Shown: positions 1 through 9,464 of the stretch, piece by piece
How positions within the stretch are numbered: the first letter of the stretch is position 1
How the letters are laid out: the number at the start of each line of letters is the position of its first letter
Assembly (NCBI GenBank): GCA_949825065.1
Contig: OX463862.1
Coordinates: forward strand, 16,797,592 to 16,861,591
Reading direction: 5' to 3'
DNA: 64,000 nt
From: Odontocerum albicorne
Taxonomy: Eukaryota > Arthropoda > Insecta > Trichoptera > Odontoceridae
Translations under genes and position numbers: made by a program
The notes under the pieces: generated by a model
Database searches by the model: none
Told to the model about the DNA's origin: nothing
The model's input: the letters and a program-made list of their open reading frames with translations, nothing else

Positions 1-90
1 GCGGGAAACTACTTCGAGGAAGGCATCAAAAAGTTGATACCCCGCTTCACCACCTGCATTGAGAGGAATGGCGACTATGTCGAAAAATAG
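1..90 (+). CDS. mariner transposase, C-terminal 29 residues (partial)
   Basis: Frame 1 is open from the window edge to a TAG at 88-90. It reads AGNYFEEGIKKLIPRF, then a short tail ending NGDYVEK, the usual close of mariner transposases (a gNYFE-type block followed by W/T-C-I...). The catalytic DDD residues lie upstream and cannot be seen. No defect is visible in this fragment, so the parent copy could be intact, but 29 codons cannot show that. Confidence 0.8.
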   Translation, partial: AGNYFEEGIKKLIPRFTTCIERNGDYVEK

Positions 91-189
91 CTTACATATG
101 TACTACGGTAACCACGTAATTTTTTTGTTTAAATAAAAAAAATTGTAACCTACAAAAATTCAGTACACTTACTTTCTGGATATGCCTCG
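1..189 (+). mobile_element. mariner element, 3' end (cut by window start)
   Basis: This is the 3' end of a Tc1/mariner-family DNA transposon. It holds the last codons of a transposase (1-90), a short 3' UTR, and a terminal inverted repeat at 161-189 ending TATGCCTCG, followed by the TA target dinucleotide at 190-191. The same terminal repeat, differing by one base over about 28, closes the element at 39857-40446, so both belong to one family with CGAGG...CCTCG ends. CGAGG ends recall the mellifera-type mariners, but that subfamily call is inference. The 5' part lies outside the window. Confidence 0.85.
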
Positions 190-256
190 TAATTGAAAAT
201 TAATCAAAATTAAAGAAAACATGAACTCAATAAATACATTGAGAAAGGACTAATAT

Positions 257-484
257 TTAAAAAAAATCTTGAACCGTTCCTCCAAGTCGATCATGCGATC
301 TTCTGTAAGAAAACAGCCCAATCTTAGATGCGCATTCCCTCCCGCAAATGTCACAAACATGTCTCATTGCTGTAAGTCTTTTTGCATTAAGGGTTGCTCG
401 CTCTATTAGAAAGCGAAGCTGTGCTAAAGAGTTTGTTTTAAGTGAGTGAGTGAGCCGTTGCATACCAGCAAACTCACCGGCCAC
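257..484 (-). pseudogene. non-LTR retrotransposon C-terminus with zinc-finger motif
   Basis: The minus-strand frame of 75 residues ends with CDICGRECASKIGLFSYRRSH, which I read as the C-terminal CCHH finger found at the end of many insect RTE/R1-like LINE reverse transcriptases (CxxC, about 12 residues, then SHxRxH). The first histidine is a tyrosine here (FSYRRSH), so the finger is probably broken. No reverse transcriptase domain remains upstream. It sits just outside the mariner end at 189. Confidence 0.55.
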
Positions 485-959
485 ACCGCTATACTGGATC
501 TAATGGCACACCGAGGTGAGACGATGGGAGTACACCGGCATGTTGGGTGCCATTATGGATAAGGATGGGGCAAAAGTAAAATGAGTGAATAGAGGATTGA
601 AGGAGCGGGTGGGGGGTTAATTTACAGAGAGGGGAAGGAAATAACGAAAGGAGTTCCTCCTCCTTTATCCGGGCTTAGGACCGGCTCCGTCGTTCGATAA
701 AGGGCATTCATTTAGTTACGGAGGTGGAGTTAGTACATACACACATCGAATTTAAATATACACAATAATAAAAAATATTTAAACAATTATTTTGTAATAA
801 TTACTATTTCTTTTTTTGTATCTACATGTAAGTTTAAGATGTCTTGTAATTTTGTCAATAATTTTAAGTATTTTTATTAATTTGTTTTAAGTGCATTTGT
901 TTGTAATATGTGTACACTGTTGTGTCGTAAACACAATAAATAAATAATTATGCATTTTG
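485..959. other. no recognisable gene
   Basis: AT-rich sequence. A short GC-richer part at 590-720 with CCTCCTCC and ACGGAGG patches looks like decayed transposon sequence, but I could not assign it. Confidence 0.4.
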
Positions 960-1045
960 ATACTCTGGATTAACTGGGCTATCATTAACCGGGGCCACAT
1001 TAACCAGGACCGCATTAACCGGGGTTGCATTAACCGGGCAGTGAA
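960..1045. repeat. short tandem repeat, about 16-18 bp unit
   Basis: About five imperfect copies of a unit resembling CATTAACCGGGGCCG lie in direct tandem. The open frames across it on either strand are by-products of the repeat (LMxPRLM-type repeats) and not genes. Confidence 0.8.
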
Positions 1046-1493
1046 GGGCAGTAATACAATTCGTACTTTTAAGATTTCGAAATATTTATTTAAAACGCTA
1101 ACATTATTTTTCAATCGACTGCATTATGTGTACCAGAAAATTTTACTGACGAAGTTGATAATATAGAATATAAAATACAACTGGCGAAATTGTGTGTTTT
1201 ACAATCGATTATTCGTACATTTTTATTTGAATACATTAGGATTCAATATTTATTTTAGCAGGCGGATGCATCGTGGACAATTATAAATTCAAATTGCGCT
1301 TGCAAAACGGCTGAATGATTATTGACTTTTAAAATAGTTTTTACTCGTTTTTTATACAATAAATTTTGTATTTCTGTGTCACATAGTTATGTACTATTAT
1401 AATCTGGGATATTTTTCTTACCTTCCCGGTTAATTGAGAGTCTACTTTAAATATGCTCACAGCAATGAGGCGAAAAAGATATCCGTAAAAAAT

Positions 1494-1711
1494 AACGATA
1501 CATTGTATAATACATTCGTTGTAGAAAATAAAACCTGATTCAATGCTATGTAATAATCTCTTCCAATTGACTAGAAAAACATGTAAACAATCTTTAATTG
1601 AAAACTAGATTGGTACCGTTTTAAAAAAATCTGGGTCCAACGGGAATCAAACCCTCATTCCATGAGTTAGAAGATAGGCGTCTTATCAACTAGACTACGT
1701 AGGTCGTCATA
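1494..1711 (-). mobile_element. tRNA-derived SINE, full-length but diverged
   Basis: Read on the minus strand from 1711, it starts with a tRNA-like head. The A-box-like TAGTCTAGTTGATAAGACG and the B-box-like GGTTTGATTCCC are RNA polymerase III promoter elements. A T-rich linker (CCCAGATTTTTTTAAAA) and a body follow, then a tail matching the family's AATTGGAAGAGATTATTACA. Head, body and tail match the better copies at 59503-59712 and 49314-49500 in order. It codes for no protein. It is not a tRNA gene: the head cannot close a full cloverleaf and is joined to the SINE body. Confidence 0.75.
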
Positions 1712-2106
1712 TATTTTGATATTAAAAATTTAAATTACGAGCAAACAAATTGTGAAATATAAACGGGACATTGCAAGTAAACATTCTTAAAAAATATAAC
1801 AATTCAGCAAAATGTATCAGGTGTGCCAAATTTGATTTTATCGGGGGCCGTTTTAAAGTCTGTTGTATCTCGCAGATTAATACGAATAGAAAAAAAACAT
1901 AGCTTCCAACTACAAAACAATGTGTGATATCCAATATTGTTTTTAAACATACTTAATATGTATTTCCCTAACTTAGATTTTTGAGTAGTCAAATATTGTT
2001 TTGTAGTGCAGGCAGATATATTTTAAATTAAGATAAAACATTTTCAAAAATATCATACGTTAAAATTAAGATTTGGAGCTGATCGAGGATTTTTTTTACT
2101 GCAGTA

Positions 2107-2243
2107 GTATTCGTATTTGAATGATTTATGCGACCACGTAACTTGCTTCACTTACTTTTGTCTGGTTGGTTGGAAGAGATTGCCGCCCGGCAATAAGCCC
2201 GCCAGATTGTATTTGCAATAAAAATGTTAAATAAATAAATATT
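2107..2243 (+). mobile_element. LINE 3'-end fragment
   Basis: The stretch from TTTGAATGATTTATGCGACC to the terminal AAATAAATAAAT matches the 3' UTR of the longer LINE copies at 5590-6366 and 14440-14800. It includes TTGGTTGGAAGAGATTGCCG and CCGCCAGATTGTATTTGC. It is a 5'-truncated insertion of about 135 bp with an A-rich tail of AATA type. Confidence 0.8.
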
Positions 2244-2375
2244 TTCTTTGATTATGGAAAGGTTAAGAGGGATATCAAATGACGTGTAGCGATAGGAAAC
2301 AAGGTAAAATATCAAAAGGATCATAACACTTAAAGTATCAAAATCTGCTAAAATGATAGTTCACAACACTATTTT

Positions 2376-2850
2376 AGAATCAACGTTGGTGTATGGGAGT
2401 GACACACGGAAAAACACTGAAAGAAGCCGAATAAATGCGGTAGAAATGTGTGCACTGAGAAGAATGCACGGAGTGTCAATGTTTTACAGAATGAGGAATT
2501 AAGTGGTGGGTTTGAATATGGACTTAAGGTTGATATGTTAAGATCAAGAAAAGCACTCTTAGAGGGGTTGGGCATGCAGAATGAATGTCTGAAGAAAAAC
2601 TAACAAATATGTATTTAAAATGTGAGTAAAAGGTGTGGTAGAGAAAGGCCAAGTTAAGTATGGTCGAATCAAGTGAATGATATTTTGAAAACGTACAAGG
2701 TCAGATAAATCGTAGGAATATGCATGGATGTAGAAAAGGCGAAGGATGTGTGTTGAGGTAGGAAATCATGGCACTCTGTCATCTCTGTCTACCCTGACAA
2801 AGAACTGGTGTAATTGCAAGTCGAAAGATGGTTGTAAGATGCTTATCTGT
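2376..2850 (+). pseudogene. non-LTR retrotransposon C-terminal region, decayed (LINE family A)
   Basis: With frame changes the plus strand reads LVYGSDT, then INAVEMCALRRMHGVSMF, then a VKRG/RPxxxW-type block and a final HGCRKGEGCVL stretch. This is the region just after the reverse transcriptase domain of many insect LINEs (YGSETW...INAVEMRxLR...). Several stops and frameshifts break it. Related fragments lie at 9465-9840, 35650-36450, 48610-48780, 52085-52700, 53085-53240, 55490-55830, 56446-56930 and 59415-59800. Confidence 0.65.
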
Positions 2851-2974
2851 TAAGGAAATTCTGATATTTCACTTTATATTTTTCTTGAAAATAATTGCTC
2901 GCTGATATAAGAGTTAATTTATGTAGGTCTGGAAACAGTTTTTATCGATATATTACGCGAATGATAATAAAACT

Positions 2975-3099
2975 TTAAGCGCCCTGTTTATTTTGACCAT
3001 AAATTAGCACATGTCGGAAATCACCAAATGGTGATTCCGGTGTCTAGCGCATGGCTCACGAGAATCACCAATTAGTGCATCCGGATCCCAAAGTGTTAA
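2975..3099. mobile_element. possible piggyBac-like MITE
   Basis: A 125-bp segment lies between TTAA at 2975 and TTAA at 3096-3099. It carries mirrored internal motifs (GGAAATCACC then GGTGATTCC, and again AATCACCAATTAGTG). The right end reads inward TTAACACTTTGGGATCC, like the piggyBac-type end at 18176. The left end matches poorly, so this is tentative. Confidence 0.35.
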
Positions 3100-3147
3100 T
3101 AAGTTATCAGTTCATTTTGCAATTTACATAAACAGCAAACAAGTAGT

Positions 3148-3218
3148 GCCTAGTGGGCCGGATTATCCGGCCTTTCGGGCCGTATTGTGCCCTGCGGGCC
3201 GTATGTTAGACAACTCTG
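3148..3218. mobile_element. hAT-like terminal fragment
   Basis: GC-rich and full of small palindromes (GGCCGGATTATCCGGCC), it ends in GGGCCGTATGTTAGACAAC then TCTG. Read from the other strand this gives CAGAGTTGTCTAACATACGG, a form typical of hAT-family terminal repeats that carry GGGCCG motifs. I found no matching second end. Confidence 0.4.
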
Positions 3219-3339
3219 ATATAAACTGTTATTGATACATTGCGGGACCGCTTAAAGGCAGACAACCCGCAATGCACTAAATCAGGCGTTTTTATGGCTA
3301 AACAAACGTGAATAACACTCGTTGGTTGGAAGACCTATT

Positions 3340-3600
3340 TAAAAATGAAAGAAAGAAGGAAAACACACAGACTGGAACTCTTTTTGCGAGTATTATGCAT
3401 CATTAATGTATAAATTAAACGATGGCATAAAAGCAAAACGCCGAGGAAAGCCGTCACAAAACGTTATTTTATTGCACGACAATTCGCCAGTGCACATTTA
3501 TGTGGGTGTCATTCAACACCGTGGTTTCTAAGAATTGAATCACCCACCCCTATGGTCCTGATTTGGCTCCTACAATCCAATCCTTGAAATCCAATTTCAT
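3340..3600 (+). pseudogene. mariner transposase fragment, catalytic-core remnant
   Basis: The plus strand reads KRRGKPSQNVILLHDNSPVH and, after a one-base shift, HPPYGPDLAP. These are the blocks around the second and third catalytic aspartates of mariner transposases. An in-frame stop (GF then TAA) and the shift make it dead. A sister copy of the same part lies at 12830-12967, so two fragments of one old family are here. No terminal repeats were found. Confidence 0.7.
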
Positions 3601-4067
3601 AAGCAGTGCGGTTCCCGCCGCATCTTGATCTATACACAGTACACCACTCTTTCCAAGGTAGGGTAAACCCAAGTATTATAATTAAACCATCGCTCATAAA
3701 ATGCCTGTTTTTTTACGTCACACTCTGTTCAACGGGACTGTTATTTATTGGCGATCGGCCTATTGTCGATTTATTCCAGTCTTCCAGATTGGTCTAAAAG
3801 AGGTAAGATGGAATAACTGTGTGTCCTATTTCTATAATTACGGGCTATTAGTCGATTTATGACATCTTTTCCCCTCCTTCAGGACTCAGTGGGAGATAAT
3901 TAAATAAAGGAATTACCATCGACCAGGATCATGAATCCAGATTGTGTGTTTCTGAGGTCTAACAGCTTGTATATCATAAACTAAAACATGCACAAGCGTC
4001 CATCTAAAATATAAACGGAAAATGTTATTCGATTACGAGGAATTGCCTTTCATCTCCGTAACGAAAT

Positions 4068-4531
4068 GGGCTTTCAAATTGAGCGGTTTAATTATTTCTT
4101 TTTTTTAAATTCTTGAATAAAACAAACAATTTGCTTTGATTTCAATTTTTTTATTGGTTATTGAAGCATAATGTATGATATTTAAACACAAAAAACAATA
4201 CCCGCCAAATGTCCACCTCTTACAGCTCCACAGATGTCCACTCTTTTGTCAAAATTTTCGATGACATTTTGGCATAATTGAGGTTCTAACTCACCAATAA
4301 CGCGAATAATTTCGTCTTTCCACTCAGGAATTGATTGAGGGTCATTTTTACATACCTGGCTTTTCACGTAACCCCAGAGAAAATAGTCCAACGTTGTCAG
4401 ATCATATGATCTTGGTGGCCAATTAACATCACCGTTTCCGGAGATTACAATACATCAAATAATTAGGCAAGTTCGCGACGCCATCTATGTTTTATTCAAG
4501 AATTAAAAAAACCGCTCAATTTGAAAGACCC
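4068..4531 (-). mobile_element. internally deleted Tc1/mariner-superfamily element with inverted repeats
   Basis: The ends GGGCTTTCAAATTGAGCGGT (4068 on) and ACCGCTCAATTTGAAAGACC (to 4531) are near-perfect inverted repeats of about 22 bp. A second block (AAATTCTTGAAT / ATTCAAGAATT) lies further in. The 464-bp interior keeps only the last third of a transposase (see 4182-4455). I cannot see an unambiguous TA duplication at the ends. The GGG start is unusual for mariner and fits the wider IS630/Tc1/mariner group better. Confidence 0.75.
4182..4455 (-). pseudogene. IS630/Tc1/mariner-type transposase, C-terminal third
   Basis: The minus strand is open from about 4455 to a stop at 4182. It includes GDVNWPPRSYDLTTLDYFLW, then VKSQVCKNDPQSIPEWKDEI, then IGELEPQLCQNVIENFDKRV. 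The RSYDLTxLDYFLWGYVKS block is the third-acidic-residue region of a transposase group common in insects, with an aspartate in the D-L-T-x-L-D motif. No stops occur in it, but the N-terminal domain and first two catalytic residues are missing because of the internal deletion. Confidence 0.75.
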
Positions 4532-5334
4532 TTTATAACTCTCAATACAACAGACGCACTTCTAAGAACTGCCTTGATGACGTTTGACAAAGTAAGTCCA
4601 TTCGGTTTTCTTCCTAGCGTCACTATCAAGAGTGAAAGAAGATATTGTATTATTTTTGCAATACTTATGTCACACCAGAGCAGACGATCTTTCTGAATGG
4701 CGTGGATGCTCGGAGCGTGTCCAAAGGATTTGCACTGAGCGTTGATAATTCATTCGGAATATCTCGGAAGTTGTCAAAGATGACGCAACTTGTCGTATCG
4801 TATGCCATTTGTTGTGATAATTTTGCGTCACGAACGCATTTTAAACTATAAAATAGAAAGCGATAACTTCTAATAATAATATAAGTAGATTTTTTTCAGT
4901 TTCGAGCTATTTCTTTAACATCTACATTGTATTGTATTACATTTTCATTGTATACAATACAGTTTGTTTCTCATATTGCGAGTATGTAAATGGAGTTCTA
5001 GGGTTTGTTTTAAGATTCTAGAACATCTCTATATCATTGGTTCACAGTAAATTGAAGTGTGGCTCATTTGCATGAACCAAAGAGGAACTTTCTGATAGTG
5101 CAATGCGTCCAAAAGAACTTTTTGTGACAATTTCCTTACCAAGAGTATAGAAGGTGTGTGTATCCTAGCTATTGGAATACTCAATTTCTTTCTGGCCTTG
5201 AGAACTTTAATGACCTTTTTTTGTTCAATCTCGTCTCTTCGTTTTGTTGTATTTTTTAAGCCACCAGGATTAATTCATATGTCACATTTTGTGATACTAC
5301 GATGTTAAACAAGTTATTTATTTTCGAAGGGATC
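4532..5334. other. no recognisable gene
   Basis: The minus strand at about 4560-4850 has an open stretch (IFDNFRDIPNEL, SANPLDTLRAS) that I do not recognise and that has stops on both sides. The rest is AT-rich single-copy-looking sequence. Confidence 0.35.
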
Positions 5335-5585
5335 TCCCCTCCGCCTTATATCGGTCCTTCTTTAAACTGAATGACTGGACCTAGTGGCGTCAAATGATAG
5401 TTTTGCTATATTCGAAATTCTCTGAGAAACTACCGGTAACTTACTAGGGTGTGTGAACTCCAGACTTTAAGCAGCTTTTTAAGTATATTTACTGCACTGC
5501 GAGACATTTTTCTTCTTCCATGACGTCGGAGCTTAAGTCCGCCGTCGGTACTTACTTCGAATTCCGTTTCCGTAGTATTCCGATC
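5335..5585 (+). repeat. unclassified dispersed repeat A, copy 1
   Basis: The block from about CTAGTGGCGTCAAATGATAG through AGTATATTTACTGCACTGCG to TTAAGTCCGCCGTCGG matches the reverse complement of 12085-12395 and, more weakly, of 60610-60870. It codes for nothing I can identify. It runs straight into LINE coding sequence near 5585. Confidence 0.6.
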
Positions 5586-6366
5586 CACTTCGTAATCGTA
5601 CAACCTCTGCTCTTTCCGATTCTGGACTATGCGGACGTATGTTATTTGGATGTTACAGAGAAACAGCTGGACAAATTACATCGTCTTCAAAATGTTTCTC
5701 TAAGATTTATTTTCAGCCTACGAAAGTACGTTCATATGACTTCATACCAGAAGGCATTGAACTGGTTGAATATTAGAAATAGACGCCAAATTCACATACT
5801 GTCTCTATTGTATAATATCCTTAACTGTCCCGCCACTCCCTCTTATTTCGCCGAAAATTTTCAGCGTCTTTCCAATCATGGATAAGCGCTACGCTCAAAC
5901 AGAGATTGTTTATTGGCCTTTCCAGTTCGCCGCTCCTATTTGTGTACGTCGTCCTTTACTATCCATGCAGTGAGACTCTGGAATAAGTCACCAACCAATA
6001 TAAGACTCGCTCCGTCCTTGGCATGCTTTAAGAAGCGACTAAAAAAACTCTTAATTTCTAGTCAGTAAAATAACGTGTTTAATTTCCCATTTTTCCTTTC
6101 CTCTCAACCATCCCTTCCTTTACTTTTGATTGATGATATCTCAGTTTATATGAAAAAGAATGTTCGGGTGATTGTCCACCTTTGTGGGGTTCGTGGTCAT
6201 TTGCTCACGTATGTGTTTATGGATTTCGTGGGGATGGATAGCCATTCGAATGATTTATACAACCACGTAACTTGCTTCATTTACTTTTGTCTGGTTGGTT
6301 GGAAGAGATTGCCACCTAGCAATAAGCCCGCTAGATTGTATTTGCAATAAAAGTGTTAAATAAATT
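5586..6366 (+). mobile_element. LINE, 5'-truncated 3' end with coding remnant and 3' UTR
   Basis: The remnant starts with VQPLLFPILDYADVCYLDVT, KQLDKLHRLQNVSLRFIF, and LRKYVHMTSYQKALNWLNIR, which is the region after the reverse transcriptase domain in CR1/jockey-like LINEs. One frame change near 5885 leads into LWNKSPTNIRLAPSLACFKK and a stop near 6068. The 3' UTR ends with TTGGTTGGAAGAGATTGCCA, CCGCTAGATTGTATTTGC and an AATAAA-rich tail. Copies of the 3' end lie at 2107-2243, 14440-14800, 38690-39165 and 45830-46350. Confidence 0.8.
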
Positions 6367-6419
6367 ACTGTCGATGACTTTACAAGAGGAGGATGGAACT
6401 ATAAAAGAAATAAATGATG

Positions 6420-6531
6420 ATCTCAATGACTTCGTTGGTAAGACGCTAGACTTCTATCTGTGGGCTCCAGATTCGATTCCCGGTGGTACCTAATAAAATA
6501 AAACAGTTCCAGTCTGGTAAAAATATGTATT
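6420..6531 (+). mobile_element. SINE head fragment (tRNA-derived)
   Basis: GACTTCGTTGGTAAGACGC (A box region) and CAGATTCGATTCCCGG (B box region) are spaced as in a tRNA-like head, followed by AGTTCCAGTCTGG of the SINE body. The tail is missing. It belongs to the family at 59503-59712. Confidence 0.6.
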
Positions 6532-6962
6532 TACACGCACCGAGTGTTAGCGAGTACTTTTGCCAATACGTGCGAAAACATCATGTCTTGAGTTCCGTGC
6601 TTACTTCAGTGGATCTAAACCCGAAGGATTTATTTCTAGGGCCAAAGAGACTTAAAACAAAGAATAAGAAAAATAAAGTAACAAAAACTCCACTGCAGCG
6701 TTTCACATTCCAACTGAACTGCTGTCGGAATGGCGAGGGGATCCTTGACTAAGAAGTCCAGTAACAACGACGATTTATCATTCTTTATCATATCATACAC
6801 GGGTTTTCACACATTACTTGTATACTCAACGCTGTTCTTCCTTATATAAATCTTACTTACCCACTTTTTACCACGTCTAAGATTCACTTGTATATTCTAA
6901 TGTTGACACCAGGATTCTATTATGAGTAACCAGCGTACTTCTCCCGAAATGCTTCAGTCAGT
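6532..6962. other. no recognisable gene
   Basis: AT-rich sequence with an unconvincing short open frame at 6483-6752 that runs through SINE-derived DNA. I see nothing to support a gene. Confidence 0.4.
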
Positions 6963-7160
6963 AATCACATTGTACACTCCAATATTCACTCTATTACGCA
7001 TTGTACGCTCCAATATTCACTCTATTACCATTGTACACTCCAATATTCACTCTATTACGCATTGTACGCTCCAATATTCACTCTATTACACATTGTACAC
7101 TCCAATATTCACTCTATTACACATTGTACACTCCAATATTCCCTCTTTTACCTGCTGTTT
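6963..7160. repeat. minisatellite, about 31-32 bp unit, six copies
   Basis: Direct copies of a unit containing TGTACACTCCAATATTCAC and TCTATTACGCAT are in tandem, with A/G variation at one site (TGTACAC / TGTACGC). Overlapping open frames here reflect the repeat. Confidence 0.9.
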
Positions 7161-7445
7161 GTTACTCTTGTTTCAATATGGCATTATTTGCTACTACTCG
7201 ATATGAACATATATCCAAGATACAAAACGTATTAGCTTCTTTTTTTAAAAACCGTAGAAAACACTATGAGAGCGATAGTTTTAATTTTGACTAGAAATTA
7301 ACAGTTTTTTTACCTCTGCTTAATAACCATAAAATTAAACGAATACCTGACACAATCCAGATGTTTTAAACAATTGATTTACGATATTTAAATTATAAAG
7401 ACATTGTGCAAATAAGGTATTGTATTTTAAGAATCCAGAAGTGTT

Positions 7446-7450
7446 TATAA
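7446..7450 (+). promoter_or_regulatory. candidate TATA box for the secreted peptide gene
   Basis: TTTATAAG lies 40 bases upstream of the ATG at 7490. A start site about 30 bases downstream would leave a 5' UTR of roughly 10-15 bases. The ATG context ACAAAATG is good for an insect start. Confidence 0.4.
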
Positions 7451-7489
7451 GCCCATTCGTTAGCCTTATTTTATTAAGAACATTACAAA

Positions 7490-9192
7490 ATGCAGCTTAA
7501 GAACATCTTCTCTATTATCTTCTTGATCTTCGCTTCCTTGGCGGTAAGAAAATAATGTTTCAATTCATATTAAATAAGATTTCTTTTATGTCCTTAGTGC
7601 TGAGCGCTGTGTCTTTAGTGCTGAGTGCTGTGTTCTTGGTGCTGAGCGCTATGTGTTCTTAGTGCTGAGCGCTATGTATCCTTAGTGCTGAGCGCTACGT
7701 GTTCTTAGTGCTGAGCGCTATGAACTTCAGCTATATTTGAAATTTGGTGTACTTCCTATTTTTTCTAGTCATTAAACATGTTAAATGCAATGTTAAAAAA
7801 TAATCCTTTTAACTACTCGTATTTTATTTGATCTATCCAGCTTGTAGCAGACCTTCGTCTTTTTTGTTTTCCCTCGACTGTCCTCCTAAGCACCAGTTTC
7901 TCAACACTTTAATTGTTCTTTCTGATAACATGGGATACGGAGCATCCGCTTCGAATACCCCATCTCGTGAGCAATCAACTTGTTTTTTTTCCTTCTTCAT
8001 CACCGTCAAAGTTCCCACTCCATACAATTCTATGGAGAACACTTTAAATTTCACAGACGAAGACTTCAAACAAACGATTTAAAAATCATTATATTTCTCT
8101 TCAATGATACAGCATACCCTTCTCCGTTACACCTTAAATTTTTCTTTTCAAATCCTTACTCTCTCCAAATCTTTGGCGATAAAAAAAAAATGTATTTGAC
8201 ATATTTTTTTTTAATATTTCTATCACCTCTGCTTTTATTGATAATTTCTATATGGGAAAGACAGGAAGATCTTTTGAAAAGAGATTTCGTGAACACAAAT
8301 CCGCCTTAACAAATCCTCTAATTTATTCTGAAATGGCTAATCATTGTCACCGTGAAAATCATACTTTTTCTATCGATGATGCCAAATTCTTACATATCAG
8401 TAGTAACGGAAATAAATTGGACAGATTAGAGGCCCTAGACATTTCTAAGTCAGTACATCGGTGCGAACATCTGGTAAACAGTTATATCCCAAAAATCTCT
8501 CCGCTCTTGGCCGAAATCATCCCATGGCTCCCTTACCCCTCAGTCCCCAACCGTTGAAGCGTGTATATCGGTACCAGTTCGAACGGAATTTAGTCTTGTT
8601 TGTGCTCCCCTGAAGATGAGGTGAAAGCCTTGAAACCGGTAGAGTTATACCGTTACAAAAAAGTGGAATAAACAGTGTTTGATAAAAATAAATTACAATG
8701 TCTTTAAACTTCCACAACGTTAATGCCTTAACTATAAACAACATATGAGACTGAATGTGTGAAATTCAAAGTCATGGTAATCAAAATGTTGAAAGGAAAA
8801 TGAAATGCGATGATATCTAATGTTCATTATATTGGAATTCATTTACATTTTTATAATTTTCGATTTTCATAATAAAATATTTAGTTCATTGTTATCCTTT
8901 GCATATTGCATAAACTTTATTAGCATATTTATTTATATTTATGATTTTTTAGTATTTCTTCATTAATTAATTCCATGTTCATTAAATTGGAATTCATTTA
9001 CATTTTAATAATTTTTATAATATTTAGTTCATTGTTATCCCGAGCATATTGCGTGAACTTTATTAGTATACTTATTTATATTTTGTTTATTTATAGCTGG
9101 CATCAGCCAACGGCAATAACAATAACAACAATAATGGCGGCAAGGGTAAAGGAGGCAAAGGAAATGGCGGCAGGGGAGGAAGAGGAAATTAA
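7490..9192 (+). CDS. two-exon gene for a small secreted Asn/Gly-rich cationic peptide
   Basis: Exon 1 (7490-7543) encodes MQLKNIFSIIFLIFASLA and stops at a consensus donor, GCG|GTAAGA. Exon 2 (9097-9192) follows a T-rich tract and TTTATAG|CT, keeps phase 0, and encodes LASANG, an Asn run, then GGKGKGGKGNGGRGGRGN and a TAA. The joined product is 49 residues. Residues 1-22 form a textbook signal peptide with an ALASA cleavage site; the mature part is about 27 residues with three Lys, two Arg and no acidic residue. AATAAA signals follow the stop (about 9194 and 9211). Composition resembles short glycine-rich antimicrobial or silk/cuticle-type peptides, but no family is recognised and function is inference. 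The intron of 1553 bases holds TE and minisatellite DNA. Confidence 0.7.
7592..7723. repeat. intronic minisatellite, about 23-bp unit, six copies
   Basis: Direct copies of a unit like TTAGTGCTGAGCGCTATGTG lie 48 bases after the splice donor of the peptide gene. Each unit contains the palindrome AGCGCT. Confidence 0.9.
8238..8558 (+). pseudogene. GIY-YIG endonuclease domain of a Penelope-like element
   Basis: The frame reads FYMGKTGRSFEKRFREHKSA, then SEMANHCHRENHTFSIDDA and LHISSNGNKLDRLEALDI. This is the YIGKTGRSFxxRFxEH...H...H...LExLxI layout of the C-terminal endonuclease of Penelope-like elements. The second motif is YMG instead of YIG, and the first GIY strand is lost with the 5' truncation. 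It stops at 8556-8558. It has no start codon of its own and is not expected to be expressed. Confidence 0.75.
8238..8760 (+). mobile_element. Penelope-like retroelement, 3' fragment
   Basis: A GIY-YIG endonuclease remnant (8238-8558) is followed by a non-coding tail with CCCCTGAAGATGAGGTGAAA, CCTTGAAACCGGTAG and GTGGAATAAACAGTGTTTG. Tail copies recur as inverted pairs at 14270-14890 and 16257-16470. The reverse transcriptase domain is absent, so this is a 5'-truncated insertion in the intron of the peptide gene. Confidence 0.75.
8821..9096 (+). repeat. 155-bp tandem duplication of the intron 3' end
   Basis: The segment from TGTTCATTATATTGGAATTC (8821) to TTTTTTAG (8952) is repeated from 8976 to the acceptor TTTATAG at 9096. 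Shared blocks are GGAATTCATTTACATTTT, TTTAGTTCATTGTTATCC and AACTTTATTAG. The upstream copy keeps an AG after a T tract (8951-8952). Confidence 0.8.
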
Positions 9193-9464
9193 ATAAATAA
9201 ATATCTTTAAAATAAATGACACTTTAAACATTTATTCTTGATGTGTCTTATTTGAACCAATAAATATTAATATAAGTCATATTTTGTGCGTTTTTTGTTT
9301 AAATTTACAGTTTATTTGAAAACTTTACTGTACAGTACACACAATCGATTGTTTATTGCAAAGTGGCAATATTTCCCAACTATCCATTCATCGATTCACA
9401 AATATTTGAGTGAAAAGTGTGGGATTCATATTTTGGTTTATCTGTTACCGACTTTCCTATATCG

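Noticed and set aside
8975..9196. Longer plus-strand frame overlapping exon 2 of the peptide gene
   Set aside because: It lies in another frame, starts in intron repeat DNA and lacks an ATG; the spliced frame with signal peptide and Gly-rich end explains the sequence better.
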